NCBI GenBank assembly: GCA_964523395.1
Contig: CAZFXS010000016.1
Location: forward strand, 1 to 57,869
Direction of reading: 5' to 3'
Source: JANYJZ01 sp964523395
GTDB lineage: Bacteria > Bacteroidota > Ignavibacteria > UBA10030 > SZUA-254
Length of the DNA: 57,869 bases
This document shows positions 43,253-53,422 of the stretch, piece after piece; within the stretch, counting starts at the first letter, position 1; each line of letters opens with the position of its first letter. The notes below the pieces were generated by a model. It was not told the DNA's origin, did no database searches, and saw only the letters and a program-made list of their open reading frames with translations. The translations under genes and the position numbers were made by a program.

Positions 43253-44200
43253 TTATCCTTTATCAACATCAAATAATGAACTAATCGACTGATTACTGAA
43301 TCCCCGCTGAAGCGCTTCGCCGAATATCTCCGCGACAGAGAGGACTTCTATATTTTTTGCGCCGGAACCGTTTCCATTCAATGGAATAGTATCCGTCACA
43401 TATAATTTTGAGACAACAGAATTTGCTATTCGTTCAATCGCGTTTCCCGACAGAATCGGGTGCGTGCACGCGCCGTAAATTTTTTCCGCACCGGCGTCTT
43501 TGAGCGCTTTCGCGGCACCGACAAACGTTCCTCCGGTGTCAATTAAATCGTCAACAATCAGAATATTCCGGCCTTTGACGTTGCCGATGATGTTCATGAC
43601 TTCCGCCTGATTGGGAACGGGTCGCCGTTTATCGATCAGTATCAGGTCCGCGTCAAGACGCTTCGCGAATGCCCGTGCCATTTTAATGCCGCCGACATCG
43701 GGTGAAACCACCGACAGATTCGGAATTTTCGCATCCTGAAAGAACGAAATATACACGGCTGACGAATATAAGTGGTCAACCGGTATATCAAAGAACCCCT
43801 GAATCTGCGGGGCGTGCAAATCCATTGTAATCACACGATCCGCGCCGGCTTCAGTGATCAGATTTGCCACAAGCTTTGCCGTGATGGAAACACGGGGCTG
43901 GTCTTTTCTGTCCTGCCGCGCATACCCGAAGTAGGGGATGATCGCAGTGACTTTCCGGGCCGAGGCGCGTTTCGCGGCATCAATCATGATGAGCAGTTCC
44001 AACAGATTATCGCCGGGCGGGTTTGTCGACTGGATGATAAACACATCCGAGCCCCTGACATTCTCGCTGTACTTCACCCAAATTTCACCGTCACTGAAAT
44101 TCCGAATCGTGCACTTTCCCAGCGGAACGCTGATGTGCTGTGAAATTTTTTCAGCCAACCGGACATTTGAACGGCCGGCAAAGAGCTTTAATTCAGGCAT
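43253..44200 (-). CDS. prs: Ribose-phosphate pyrophosphokinase
   Basis: This 315-residue enzyme makes PRPP from ribose 5-phosphate and ATP. Signatures: LKLFAGRSNVRLAEKISQHI, FSDGEIWVKYSENVRGSDVFIIQST, GYARQDRKDQPRVSITAKLVANL, DLHAPQIQGFFDIPVDHLY and the PRPP loop ILIVDDLIDTGGTFVGAAKAL. It is the first gene of a minus-strand operon continuing through rplY, pth, rpsF, ssb, rpsR and rplI. Confidence 0.97.
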   Translation of the reverse strand: MPELKLFAGRSNVRLAEKISQHISVPLGKCTIRNFSDGEIWVKYSENVRGSDVFIIQSTNPPGDNLLELLIMIDAAKRASARKVTAIIPYFGYARQDRKDQPRVSITAKLVANLITEAGADRVITMDLHAPQIQGFFDIPVDHLYSSAVYISFFQDAKIPNLSVVSPDVGGIKMARAFAKRLDADLILIDKRRPVPNQAEVMNIIGNVKGRNILIVDDLIDTGGTFVGAAKALKDAGAEKIYGACTHPILSGNAIERIANSVVSKLYVTDTIPLNGNGSGAKNIEVLSVAEIFGEALQRGFSNQSISSLFDVDKG

Positions 44201-44283
44201 TCAAAGAGTGAATGATAGGGAATTTGCTGAAAACTCGCCGGAAAGCGCCTGTTTTCTGGCTTTCTGGTGCAATTTGGGCTATT

Positions 44284-44312
44284 AATATAATTAAAATCCG
44301 TATATCTTGCAA
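44284..44312 (-). promoter_or_regulatory. Promoter of the prs operon
   Basis: On the minus strand TTGCAA (44307-44312), 17 bases, TATATT (44284-44289), about 85 bases before prs. The rest of the 44201-44545 interval holds no gene that I can support. Confidence 0.6.
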
Positions 44313-44545
44313 GGGATTTTTGGGGTAGGATATGTACTTTTCTTTTGAAGAGATATTTCTTTTTGTGTTCCGTTAATAGCAAGCATGCGTACGCAGAAAC
44401 CTATGAGATGACCGGATTCAAAAAGCGTTTCAGGATTAAAATCGTTCGTATAGGAAAAATACCGACGATAGCGGTGAGAATGAAGAAAATACTGGTGATC
44501 TGAACTGAAAGAATGGTGCGTTTCACTTTAATAAATGTGAAATAT

Positions 44546-45001
44546 TTACTTAACGGCGATACCCTGCATCTCAAACCGTCCACCGAAGAGAAGAGGGCCT
44601 GAGCCAATGAATGCCCGTGCAGGAAATTCTCTCTTGAAATATGTACGATAGACTTCATTGAATGTACTGAAGAGTGTTAAATCAGGGCAATAAACGGTCA
44701 CGGTAACGAGATTATCCATTGTCATGCCTGCCTCTTTCAGCACTTCCCGATATCTATCAAGCAGGTTTTTTGCTTCTTCTCTTGGGTCTTCCGGTACCTT
44801 GGTTGTACCCGGAACGAACCCGATCCAACCCGACATATACAACGTATTGCCGACGAGGACTGCATCACTGAAGGGCAGATTCGCGGTTTCTCCTCGCGCA
44901 AGATTAACTGCTTTTCGTGGAGTGCTTTTCTCCTGAGCAAATAAAGGATAAGCAAACACTGCCACGATAAAAGCAACCCCCAAAAAATGTAAAGGTTTCA
45001 T
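44546..45001 (-). CDS. Exported RidA-family protein
   Basis: This 151-residue protein has a signal peptide (LHFLGVAFIVAVFAYPLFAQ, cleavage near residue 22) and a complete RidA/YjgF domain: FSDAVLVGNTLYMSGWIGFVPGT, EEAKNLLDRYREVLKEAGMTMDNLVTVTVY, FKREFPARAFIGSGPLLFGGRFEMQGIA. The arginine of PARAF that binds 2-iminoacids in RidA is present. RidA enzymes normally act in the cytosol on reactive imines, so the export signal is notable. AGAGGAA precedes the ATG. Confidence 0.87.
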   Translation of the reverse strand: MKPLHFLGVAFIVAVFAYPLFAQEKSTPRKAVNLARGETANLPFSDAVLVGNTLYMSGWIGFVPGTTKVPEDPREEAKNLLDRYREVLKEAGMTMDNLVTVTVYCPDLTLFSTFNEVYRTYFKREFPARAFIGSGPLLFGGRFEMQGIAVK

Positions 45002-45105
45002 TTATTAATTCCTCTCAAATAAGTATTTAAAATGTATTAGATTAGTAGGTATAGAGTTATTGTTCAACCGATATTTGTCAAAATCCAAATAAAAAGCAAA
45101 TAAAA

Positions 45106-45131
45106 AAGCCGCCCGATTTTAGAGGCGGCTT
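45106..45131 (-). terminator. Terminator of the secreted-protein operon
   Basis: AAGCCGCC (45106-45113) pairs with GGCGGCTT (45124-45131). On the minus strand it is followed by TTTTATTT and ends the operon of the YCF48-repeat protein. Confidence 0.85.
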
Positions 45132-45188
45132 CTTGAAGTTTATGTCAGCAGCGGTGATGAGCAGAGGTGCAAGGAAGAACGATGAGAT

Positions 45189-48100
45189 TTACTTCAGCAG
45201 TACCATCTTGCGAACCTGCGAATACTCTTTTCCGTTACCGCGGGCGAGGACCCGGTAGAAATAGACTCCCGAGCCAAGTCGCGACGCGTCGAACTGCACC
45301 GAATGCGTTCCGGCATCGAACGATTCCTGGTCGGCAAGTGTCGCTACTTCCTGTCCGAGGATGTTGTAAATTTTCAATGATACTAACGATGCCGCCGGTA
45401 GTTCAAACCGTATCGTTGTTGACGGATTGAACGGGTTCGGGAAGTTCTGCCGCAACGCGAATATCTTGGGATGCTCTTCTGAACCGGTCAATGCTAATGC
45501 CAGGGTATTCACTGATGGCTGGCTTATACGGAGTGATCCATTACCCCCGCCAAACGTTGAAGCAAGATTTTTCCCTGTAGCCGCGTCGCGGATTGACAAT
45601 CCTTTCACGTTGCTTTCCCGGATTTCCCATTGTACAGTAATCGGATATGCAAACGACTGAATTTTAATTGATGGCAGGGTGATGCCATCAGCGCTTTGTT
45701 CAACCATTCTCTGTGTTGTGAACCGTGCGTCAAAAACTTCCTGCGGAGGGAGAGGCGGCAGTTCATACAAATTCGTCGATTCAACTGCATTATTTTTTGA
45801 AGAGAAATACAAAGTTTGTCTGTTACCTTCTTTGTCCGTAATAGCCACGGTATTCAATGAGTTGGTTTCTTCTTCAAATTTCTTTAGAGGAGATTCTTTG
45901 GCTATTGCCGCAGCACCGGTTGAGGAAAGTATTAATTTGCCGTCATTATTGACCTTTACCCAATATCCTTTTGCCGGACGAAGTGAATCCGTTACAATAT
46001 ATCCGTTGCTGAACTGGAAATACGTGCTGGCGACATTTCCGCCTGGTACTTGAGTAACGTTATTCACGCTGACAGGATAGGTTATTGTTCCGATCATGTT
46101 CCATCCTGAGGTAACATTCACCGTGTCAAGTGTTCTGGCGAAACCGTCGATACCGACACTTTGTGCCGTGGGGAATTTGATCCAGTAAGCAAAGGTATTT
46201 TGCAGTGTATCCTCAAGGTAATATCCATCATTGAAACCGAAAGCGTTCGAGGTTGAAGTCGGAAAAATTCTCGTTTTAGCACCGTTGATCGTAGGAGTGA
46301 GTGGTAACGAAACGATATTCCATCCCGCAGCCATCGCGTAATAATTTGGCCCGGTATGAACAATTTCGATGGAAGTAATTGTCGGATTTGTGACATTATA
46401 CTGGGTTTGAGTTTTCATGTTGACAGAAAATTGTCCGCCGTGTGTCGCGGCGTCTCTGAGGATGAATGTACCCGCGGGGAGGATAGTGTTATTCCAACGG
46501 ACAGTAAAGGGATATCCGCCGGGTCCGGGTTGAAGACTGCATGTGTATGTATTTACCGGATGAGTAAGCGTTGAAACAGTTTTAATATCCTTGATGGATC
46601 CCTGTGATGAGGGGATAGTCCATCTGACGTCAAATGTGCCGGCACCCGGTTTTGGCGGAAGCGATGCTTCACCGAATGCGGCGTCAATGCCGTCGGTTGC
46701 GAACGGTGCCGCACCGAAGAATAGTGTGTCTTTAATGCCGCCGTTGTCGGTCAGGAATAATGAGTCAGTAAATTCAAAAGCATGGACGGGGGTGTAGTCG
46801 AGCTTTCCAAGGTACCACTTTGAAAACTTTTGAACGGAATCGACAATAATTGCCACATAATCACTGTCGAGGAAATCGGATTGCCCCATGTTTCGAATAA
46901 CATCACTTGAATCACGGTACAACGCCAGTTCATCGATGGAGATGGGGGTTTCCGAAGTGTCATACCTGAGCGAAAGGGTTGACATAAAATTAGTACCGCC
47001 GATCGCGGTGATATTGTAATATCTGCGCACGTACACCGAGTCGGGTAATCCGGGAGGCAGTGTATTCGGATATGCCGTAACCGTTACGGTGTCGGGGAGC
47101 GTCCCGCCATTATAAAACCGGATTGATGTCGCAGGGCTTTCAAACCTGTACGGAGTCGTTGAACCGGGCTGAATTGCTCTTTTAATCGTTCCGCCGCCGG
47201 TAGAACCATTCCCCTGAAGGGCATAGGGGTCACGGCTGTACAGTGTTAACGTATCCACAGAACGCAGTGTGAGGTCGGAAAGCATGAAGATATAATTGTT
47301 CGCGCTGATGTTGCCCAGAGTCTGAACATGAGCGCTTTCCGAAACAACGATGTTGTTAAACGACCCGCGGACACTGCCCCTGCTGGTAAAGTTCACGGTT
47401 GAATTTCCGGGAACGAATAGTCCTCCCGTGCCCACCACAAAATTGCCGCCGGTAATAAACTGTGTTTTGGCCAGAGGTTCAACTTCCACCGTTCCGTCGA
47501 TGTTCACATTACCTTTTACCGAAAACTCCGCAATGCCCGTGCCGATAGTAAGCTTCTGGCCTGACGCAACTCTCAGGGATGAAATGTTCACCTGCTGTAT
47601 TGTTCCGCGGAGTGATGGCTTATTTGAGGTAAAGGGAATTACTACGCTATCCGCTTTTTGCGGCGTACCGATCGGTGACCAGTTGCCGGGGTTGGTCCAA
47701 CTCGTGTCAAATGTGCCGGTCCATGTTCTCAGCGGCAGGGGGGAAACGCTTGAGCAGACTATTGTTCCTCCGTATCCTGCAGCAAAAATCACACCGCCGG
47801 ATGATGCCCTTGCAAGCTGAATCTCCCAGAGCGTTTGGTATGTTCCGCTCGTCTGGATGTTCCACGTAGTACCGCCGTTTGTTGTACCGATAATAGTGCC
47901 GTCATCGCCTGCTGCCCAACCCATCGAGGGTGAATAAAACGTTACTCCGTACAGACTCGCATCGACGCCTGTGGTGAGCTGGTTCCAATCAAGTCCGCCG
48001 TTTGTCGTCTTGAGGACTGTTCCAAAGTCACCCACGACATATGCGGTATTCGCGTCAATAATTTCGATGGAATACAATGCCTGCGTGGTATTGCTCGTTT

Positions 48101-49544
48101 GCTCTTCCCAGAAACTTCCGCCGTCGGTTGTTTTGAAAATTGAGCCTCCGTATCCGACTGCATATCCCGTTGTGGTGTTAAGAAATTTTATTCTGAGGAA
48201 TGTGGTAAACGTATTGCTGGTCTGCGGAATCCACGATGTTCCTCCGTTTGTGGTTTTCAGGATGGTGCCAAAATCGCCGACTGCCCAACCGGTTGTAGTA
48301 CTTACAAAGTAGATAGAATACAGACTTTCCTCAGAGCGGCTGTTCTGGTCATTCCATGAGAAACCGCCGTTAGTGGTTTTAAAGATCACAGCGCTATCGC
48401 CGACGGCCCAGCCGACATTGCTGTTAAGGAAATACACGCCGTATAACGTTTGGAATAACCCGCTCGGCACCGCGGTCCAGGTAAGCCCGCCGTCTGAGCT
48501 CCGGATAATTGCTCCTTCCTCTCCTACGGCAAAACCTGATGTGGGGGTGGGGAAGTGCATTGCATTGATCGTTGTTTTGGGGCCGGTTGAGAGAGACGTC
48601 CAAGTTGCGCCACCGTCAGTTGTTTTGACGATAACACCAAGATCGCCGACGGCCCATCCCTGAGTTGCAGACACAAACTGAAGGTTAAAAATATCATTGT
48701 ACGTTCCGCTGGATTGTTCAGTCCAGGTAATGCCTCCATTCGTGGTTTTTGTGATGGTTCCGTATGCGCCAGAAGCCCAGCCAATCAGGGATGAAGTGAA
48801 ATGTACGCTGTACAATCCATAACTGGTGCTGCTGACTTGCGGGCTCCAGACGGAACCGCCGTTCACCGTTTTAAGAACGGTACCAAAAGCGCCGACTGCA
48901 AATCCGTTTGTCGCCGAGGTGAAATGAATACTGTACAGTGGTTGGGTTGTATTGCTCGGCTGTGCGGACCATGTGGCGCCGCCATTAGTGGTTTTGAGAA
49001 TTTTTCCTCCTGAACCAACAACCCATCCTGTTGTGGTATTCAGAAAATGAAGGCCATAGAGATTGACAGTGGTTTTGCTTGACTCGGATGCCCAGGTTAA
49101 TCCGCCATCAGTGGTTCCGAAGATCACTCCATTGCTTCCTGCCACCCATCCATGCGTGGGAGAGACAAAAGAAACGGCAAACAAATCGCTGTACGTCGGT
49201 ACCTGATGATACGACCAACGGACGCCGGCGTCAGTAGTCCTGATAAGTTGTCCGGTAGTACCGACTGCCCAGCCGTATGTTCCTGAAACGAAATAAATTG
49301 AATACAGTGCTTCAAGCATACCACCGGCTGTTGGAAGGACATGCCACGTTGTGCCGCCATTAGTTGATTTAATGACAGTGCCGTAGTCTCCTGCCGCAAA
49401 AATTGTGTCCTGATTTATCGTGGCAACGCCGTTCAGAATATTCCCCTGCGGCAACGGATTGACCCATTGCCACGAAGTCTGCTGAGCCTGAACAGATGAA
49501 ACAATGACAATAACACAAAGAACAGAAAAAAGAATTCGATTCAT
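45189..49544 (-). CDS. Giant YCF48-repeat protein with T9SS sorting domain
   Basis: This 1451-residue secreted protein has a signal peptide (1-20) and at least 13 tandem repeats of about 43 residues (about 25-600) of the YCF48/BNR type, each with a GWAVGDFGT-like strand and a KTTNGGxxW turn, forming a beta propeller or two. A region with modules shared with the neighbouring carboxypeptidase follows (TDGIDAAFGE, LPPKPGAGTFDVRWTIP; WNMIGTITYP; KGYWVKV). It ends in a type A T9SS sorting domain (NFPNPFNPSTTIRFELP ... GVYFYRVLA ... KMVLLK). It is probably exported through the outer membrane and anchored or released there. Its ligand is unknown. Confidence 0.9.
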   Translation of the reverse strand: MNRILFSVLCVIVIVSSVQAQQTSWQWVNPLPQGNILNGVATINQDTIFAAGDYGTVIKSTNGGTTWHVLPTAGGMLEALYSIYFVSGTYGWAVGTTGQLIRTTDAGVRWSYHQVPTYSDLFAVSFVSPTHGWVAGSNGVIFGTTDGGLTWASESSKTTVNLYGLHFLNTTTGWVVGSGGKILKTTNGGATWSAQPSNTTQPLYSIHFTSATNGFAVGAFGTVLKTVNGGSVWSPQVSSTSYGLYSVHFTSSLIGWASGAYGTITKTTNGGITWTEQSSGTYNDIFNLQFVSATQGWAVGDLGVIVKTTDGGATWTSLSTGPKTTINAMHFPTPTSGFAVGEEGAIIRSSDGGLTWTAVPSGLFQTLYGVYFLNSNVGWAVGDSAVIFKTTNGGFSWNDQNSRSEESLYSIYFVSTTTGWAVGDFGTILKTTNGGTSWIPQTSNTFTTFLRIKFLNTTTGYAVGYGGSIFKTTDGGSFWEEQTSNTTQALYSIEIIDANTAYVVGDFGTVLKTTNGGLDWNQLTTGVDASLYGVTFYSPSMGWAAGDDGTIIGTTNGGTTWNIQTSGTYQTLWEIQLARASSGGVIFAAGYGGTIVCSSVSPLPLRTWTGTFDTSWTNPGNWSPIGTPQKADSVVIPFTSNKPSLRGTIQQVNISSLRVASGQKLTIGTGIAEFSVKGNVNIDGTVEVEPLAKTQFITGGNFVVGTGGLFVPGNSTVNFTSRGSVRGSFNNIVVSESAHVQTLGNISANNYIFMLSDLTLRSVDTLTLYSRDPYALQGNGSTGGGTIKRAIQPGSTTPYRFESPATSIRFYNGGTLPDTVTVTAYPNTLPPGLPDSVYVRRYYNITAIGGTNFMSTLSLRYDTSETPISIDELALYRDSSDVIRNMGQSDFLDSDYVAIIVDSVQKFSKWYLGKLDYTPVHAFEFTDSLFLTDNGGIKDTLFFGAAPFATDGIDAAFGEASLPPKPGAGTFDVRWTIPSSQGSIKDIKTVSTLTHPVNTYTCSLQPGPGGYPFTVRWNNTILPAGTFILRDAATHGGQFSVNMKTQTQYNVTNPTITSIEIVHTGPNYYAMAAGWNIVSLPLTPTINGAKTRIFPTSTSNAFGFNDGYYLEDTLQNTFAYWIKFPTAQSVGIDGFARTLDTVNVTSGWNMIGTITYPVSVNNVTQVPGGNVASTYFQFSNGYIVTDSLRPAKGYWVKVNNDGKLILSSTGAAAIAKESPLKKFEEETNSLNTVAITDKEGNRQTLYFSSKNNAVESTNLYELPPLPPQEVFDARFTTQRMVEQSADGITLPSIKIQSFAYPITVQWEIRESNVKGLSIRDAATGKNLASTFGGGNGSLRISQPSVNTLALALTGSEEHPKIFALRQNFPNPFNPSTTIRFELPAASLVSLKIYNILGQEVATLADQESFDAGTHSVQFDASRLGSGVYFYRVLARGNGKEYSQVRKMVLLK

Positions 49545-49560
49545 ACTTGTCCCCGTATGA

Positions 49561-52500
49561 TTATTTAATGACGATCATGTTGCGTGTGAACTGAGCCGAC
49601 GTTGTTCCCCGGGCCGTCGCTGCAGTAAATGTATAATAGTACACTCCCGAACTGAGGTTGGATGCGTCGAACATGGAAGAGTATGTTCCGGCCGCGTATT
49701 CCTTGTTGTTCTCGAGTATTGCGACAAGGGCGCCCAGCGTATTATATACTTTTATGGTGATTATCGATCGCTCAGGTACTTCAAACTGAATGGTGGTTGA
49801 CGGATTGAATGGATTCGGATAATTTTGGTTCAATGCGAATGAAGAAGGGACTGCTTTCTCATTGAGCTTTCGTAATCGTAATGTTGTAATTCGCGAATCC
49901 GGGATTGTAAAGCGGCCTTGGCCCGTCATTGATTGAGTAGCCGAGGGGATTTCGCCTCTCAGGCTTTGCAATTCAAATGATGAACCTTCCTGTGCCGCCA
50001 TATTCCACTCCACCGTTACCGGGTAAGATGAAGATTGAATAATGATTTCTTTTTCCATCACCCCCGATTCCGTCGGAGTAAAATTCTCGGCAAATTTTTG
50101 TGAAGAAAATCTTGCATCAAACAATCCGGAGGGTGGAAGCGGCGGAAGTTCGTATGCGTTGGTGGAGGAAAGGGAAGCGTTTTCTCCAAAATACAATGAT
50201 GTTGATCCGCCACCTGCATCTGAAATTGAAAGAGTGTTTAATCCATCGAATGATCTTGGCGTTTGTTTTGGCGGTATAACGTTTCCGAAGCATGAATGAT
50301 AAATTGTCGCGGGGCCTTTTACCCAAACGGCTTGCCCGGGAGTTAATTGTGTTGCTATCTGATAACCATTATTGTATTGATAGAAATAACATAAGGGACA
50401 AGCTTCTGTGGATATTTGTGGGCAAAATGCTGCCGATGGAATCAATGCCCATCCAGCTGGGATGATTATGGTTTCTCTCACAATCGGAACGCCATTGAGA
50501 TGAACTCCGGACGCACCATTTACTTTTATCCAGTACCCTTTAGCATTTTCGAGTGAGTCAGTTTCACTGTATGAAGTTGATTCAAAAGAAAAAGCATTTG
50601 AAACAGCGCCAGGAAATAGTGTTGCAACAGACGCATCTTCAACCGTAAGTGGAAGCGAAACCAGGTTCCACTTATCCTGAACAGATAAACTGAATGACTC
50701 AGTTTGTGTGTGAACAATTTCTATCGAATGAACAGATGTGTCGCCAATGGTAACAGAAGTATCCAGCCACATGTTAATATCAAAAATCGACCCTGAAGTT
50801 GCTCCATCTTTCAAGTGCCAACCACCAGGCAAGAAACTCTCGGCATTCCATTTAAATGTTACGGGGTATCCGCCCGGACCGGGTTGGAATTCGGCTGTAA
50901 AAGTATTCGTCGGATTAGAAATATCTAGTGTCCCTTTAAAATCCCTGTTAATCCCATCCGTCGCAGGAATAGTCCATCGAATGTCAAATGTGCCGCTGCC
51001 GGGTTTTGGCGGAAGTTCGTATTCGCCTAGTACCGAGTCAATGCCGTCTGTTGCAGCCTCGGCCTCGCCAAAGTCCAGTGACCCGCTGCCTGCACCATTA
51101 TCTGTGAGAAGAAGAGAAGAGCTTTGCGCGACCGAGCGATACCCGATGACCCCAATATCATCAAGATACCATCCGTCTCTCTGGTCACCGCCATCAGCAT
51201 TCAGCCGGAACCGAAGCAGTGCTGATTGTCCCGCGAATTGCGTTAAATCGATTTCCTGTTTAACCCAGTCTAATCCCGGTGTGTAACCATCGTATCCCCA
51301 TGTACCGGCTGTCTGTACTCCGGATGAGGATCCTGTGTGTGAGAGTGTTGCCCGCAAAGGTATCCAACCTGAACCCCCGTTTGTAGAGATTTCCACCAGG
51401 CCGAAATCCCATGTCGGTTCAATTGCCCACTTTGTCCAGTACTTCAAAGTGATATGCTCGAATCCGTTAAAGTTGAGTGGAGTGAGTAACATTAGAGAGT
51501 TGTTGGCTAGCGCCGGATAATTTCCAACCGGGCTGTCGGTAAATGATGCCGTTCCGTTATGTGCGACGGAAGAATTTCCCCACCCGGAACCTGTACTCCA
51601 GAGTCCTGTTCCGCTCTCCGCGTCATCTGTCAGAATAATTGTTTGCTGACCGATATACACCGTAACCGTATCACGGTGTGCGTATCCCGATGGGTCGGTG
51701 ATATCGACAAACACCTTTACCTCACTTCCGGGAAGCGAAGTCGGAGAGACTGTTCCGGAGAAAACTACGGTAGATTCATTTCGCGCGATGAGATTACTGA
51801 TCGAGCCAGAGGGAGATGTAAACTGGATGTCTGATGTGTTTATCGAAAGATCTACAGAAAGGTTGGGAGCGTCACCAAGTCCTTTATTATAAATGTTCAA
51901 CCCCAGCGAAAATGATTCTCCCGGTTCAAGGTCTCCGTCTGGTTCGCTATCTGAAATAGTTGAAGATTTTACGAGTGAATATTGCCCGGCAACATATGAT
52001 AAATAGATGTTCATGCTGAGATTCAGGATAGCAATCGGAAGGATTTGATTTGAGGGAGGCCAGAACGAAGTTCCTAATTCGGGCGTCATTGCAAACGTTT
52101 GCGGTTTGGATAGATCACCGTACATGTAATCATCAGAATTCCCGCGCGTTGAGTATGATACTGTCTGCAAATCGGTTCCACTATTATGCCGGTTTGTGCT
52201 CACCATGTCAAACGCAAATTCACGGAATGTTGCTGAATCGGGGTTTTCCGATGAGAGATATCCCCATGGAAAAATTAAATATCGGCCGTATGTATGGTAA
52301 TTCAAGCAGGTTTTTATATCGTGAGTTCGCATGAAGTAGTCGATACCCTGATTTTCCGGTTCAGAAAAAGGTTCGGGACCTCTGTAGGTATCGCTTCCTG
52401 TGTTCGTACTTGATCCGCCGTTCGGCGCATTCCACATCTCGAACGTACCGTAATTCCTGTTGGGGTCAACACCGAAAGTTCCATCGCCATTATTCCGTCT

Positions 52501-53211
52501 GTTCTTTCTCCACATTCCGCCACCGTTTGTAGACTGTGTCTGGTTGAAAACATATCCATCAGGGTTGACAATTGGGATGAACCACATTTCTCTGTTGTTA
52601 ATGAGATATGTTGCCTGTTGATCAGTGCCGTAATGTTCAAGGAGCCACCACATGTAATAGATGACCGTCATCATTCCGCCCGGTTCACGCGCATGATGCA
52701 TTGCGGTGTACAATACTTCCGGTTCATCCTCATCCGTGGACGGATTATCAGAGATCTTCACTGCCCACAATTCCCGTCCTTCATTGGTGAATCCGGTAGC
52801 TTCTTTTGTGGTAATGAGCGCAGGGTAGAGCAGTTTCATTGAGTCTAACTGCTGGACCATCTCGGTGTATGTATAATATCCTCCCATACTGCCAAGGCCG
52901 AAACCGAGCGCGTTCATGGGAGCGGGGTTCAATTCTGCTTTTGCGGCCATACTCGCATCATCATGAACAACTTCATAGGAAATACTGCGTTTGGCAAGTT
53001 CATTTAATTCAAACGGGCTGACAAAAAATTCCATCCAACCGCCAACCTTTCCGGAGACGCCCTCAAAATCAACTCCGGAATCCCATATCTTATTAAGTGA
53101 CGAACGGTCGGGAACAAATATTCTGATTTGTGAAAATTTCTGAGGCTTATCTGCGAGGAGTGGCAATGAAATAGAAACAATCAGGCAAAGGAAAATAAAT
53201 GATTTTCTCAT
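49561..53211 (-). CDS. Secreted M14 zinc carboxypeptidase with T9SS sorting domain
   Basis: This 1216-residue protein has a signal peptide (1-20), a propeptide, and an M14 peptidase domain (about 112-410) with zinc ligands H173 and E176 (HAREPG), H306 (NYHTYG), the substrate-binding NPDGY (216-220) and NRNYG, and catalytic E378 (TPELG). Later segments include a jelly-roll-like domain (about 540-690), modules shared with the YCF48 protein (TDGIDSVLGEYELPPKPGSGTFDIRW) and a T9SS type A tail (NYPNPFNPSTTIQFEVP). It degrades extracellular proteins from the C-terminus. The next gene starts 16 bases on, so they form an operon. Confidence 0.93.
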   Translation of the reverse strand: MRKSFIFLCLIVSISLPLLADKPQKFSQIRIFVPDRSSLNKIWDSGVDFEGVSGKVGGWMEFFVSPFELNELAKRSISYEVVHDDASMAAKAELNPAPMNALGFGLGSMGGYYTYTEMVQQLDSMKLLYPALITTKEATGFTNEGRELWAVKISDNPSTDEDEPEVLYTAMHHAREPGGMMTVIYYMWWLLEHYGTDQQATYLINNREMWFIPIVNPDGYVFNQTQSTNGGGMWRKNRRNNGDGTFGVDPNRNYGTFEMWNAPNGGSSTNTGSDTYRGPEPFSEPENQGIDYFMRTHDIKTCLNYHTYGRYLIFPWGYLSSENPDSATFREFAFDMVSTNRHNSGTDLQTVSYSTRGNSDDYMYGDLSKPQTFAMTPELGTSFWPPSNQILPIAILNLSMNIYLSYVAGQYSLVKSSTISDSEPDGDLEPGESFSLGLNIYNKGLGDAPNLSVDLSINTSDIQFTSPSGSISNLIARNESTVVFSGTVSPTSLPGSEVKVFVDITDPSGYAHRDTVTVYIGQQTIILTDDAESGTGLWSTGSGWGNSSVAHNGTASFTDSPVGNYPALANNSLMLLTPLNFNGFEHITLKYWTKWAIEPTWDFGLVEISTNGGSGWIPLRATLSHTGSSSGVQTAGTWGYDGYTPGLDWVKQEIDLTQFAGQSALLRFRLNADGGDQRDGWYLDDIGVIGYRSVAQSSSLLLTDNGAGSGSLDFGEAEAATDGIDSVLGEYELPPKPGSGTFDIRWTIPATDGINRDFKGTLDISNPTNTFTAEFQPGPGGYPVTFKWNAESFLPGGWHLKDGATSGSIFDINMWLDTSVTIGDTSVHSIEIVHTQTESFSLSVQDKWNLVSLPLTVEDASVATLFPGAVSNAFSFESTSYSETDSLENAKGYWIKVNGASGVHLNGVPIVRETIIIPAGWALIPSAAFCPQISTEACPLCYFYQYNNGYQIATQLTPGQAVWVKGPATIYHSCFGNVIPPKQTPRSFDGLNTLSISDAGGGSTSLYFGENASLSSTNAYELPPLPPSGLFDARFSSQKFAENFTPTESGVMEKEIIIQSSSYPVTVEWNMAAQEGSSFELQSLRGEIPSATQSMTGQGRFTIPDSRITTLRLRKLNEKAVPSSFALNQNYPNPFNPSTTIQFEVPERSIITIKVYNTLGALVAILENNKEYAAGTYSSMFDASNLSSGVYYYTFTAATARGTTSAQFTRNMIVIK

Positions 53212-53248
53212 GGGTGTTGTATCAGATGATCAAAATAGGCTTCATTTT

Positions 53249-53277
53249 AATATATACAATGTTGTTTTGAATCTCAA
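53249..53277 (-). promoter_or_regulatory. Promoter of the carboxypeptidase operon
   Basis: On the minus strand TTGAGA (53272-53277), 17 bases, TATATT (53249-53254), about 38 bases before the start codon at 53211. Confidence 0.6.
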
Positions 53278-53385
53278 GAGTTTTCTTATTTTACTCAAAT
53301 TATTAAATGTTTATAAGAATGTACTCTGCCGGAACGATATTGAGTACGGGAAAAAATACCAATTTTTTTAAAAATTTAAGGATTC

Positions 53386-53414
53386 TTGACTGCAATAGAA
53401 TCATTTTGTATTTT
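53386..53414 (+). promoter_or_regulatory. Promoter of the hydrolase gene
   Basis: TTGACT (53386-53391), 17 bases, TATTTT (53409-53414). The ATG begins only nine bases after the second element, so transcription would start at or next to the start codon and the message would be leaderless. Confidence 0.5.
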
Positions 53415-53422
53415 ATCGGGTC

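Noticed and set aside
44401..44658. Minus-strand frame of 85 codons downstream of ridA
   Set aside because: It overlaps the RidA coding region out of frame, and its hydrophobic part has no start signal.
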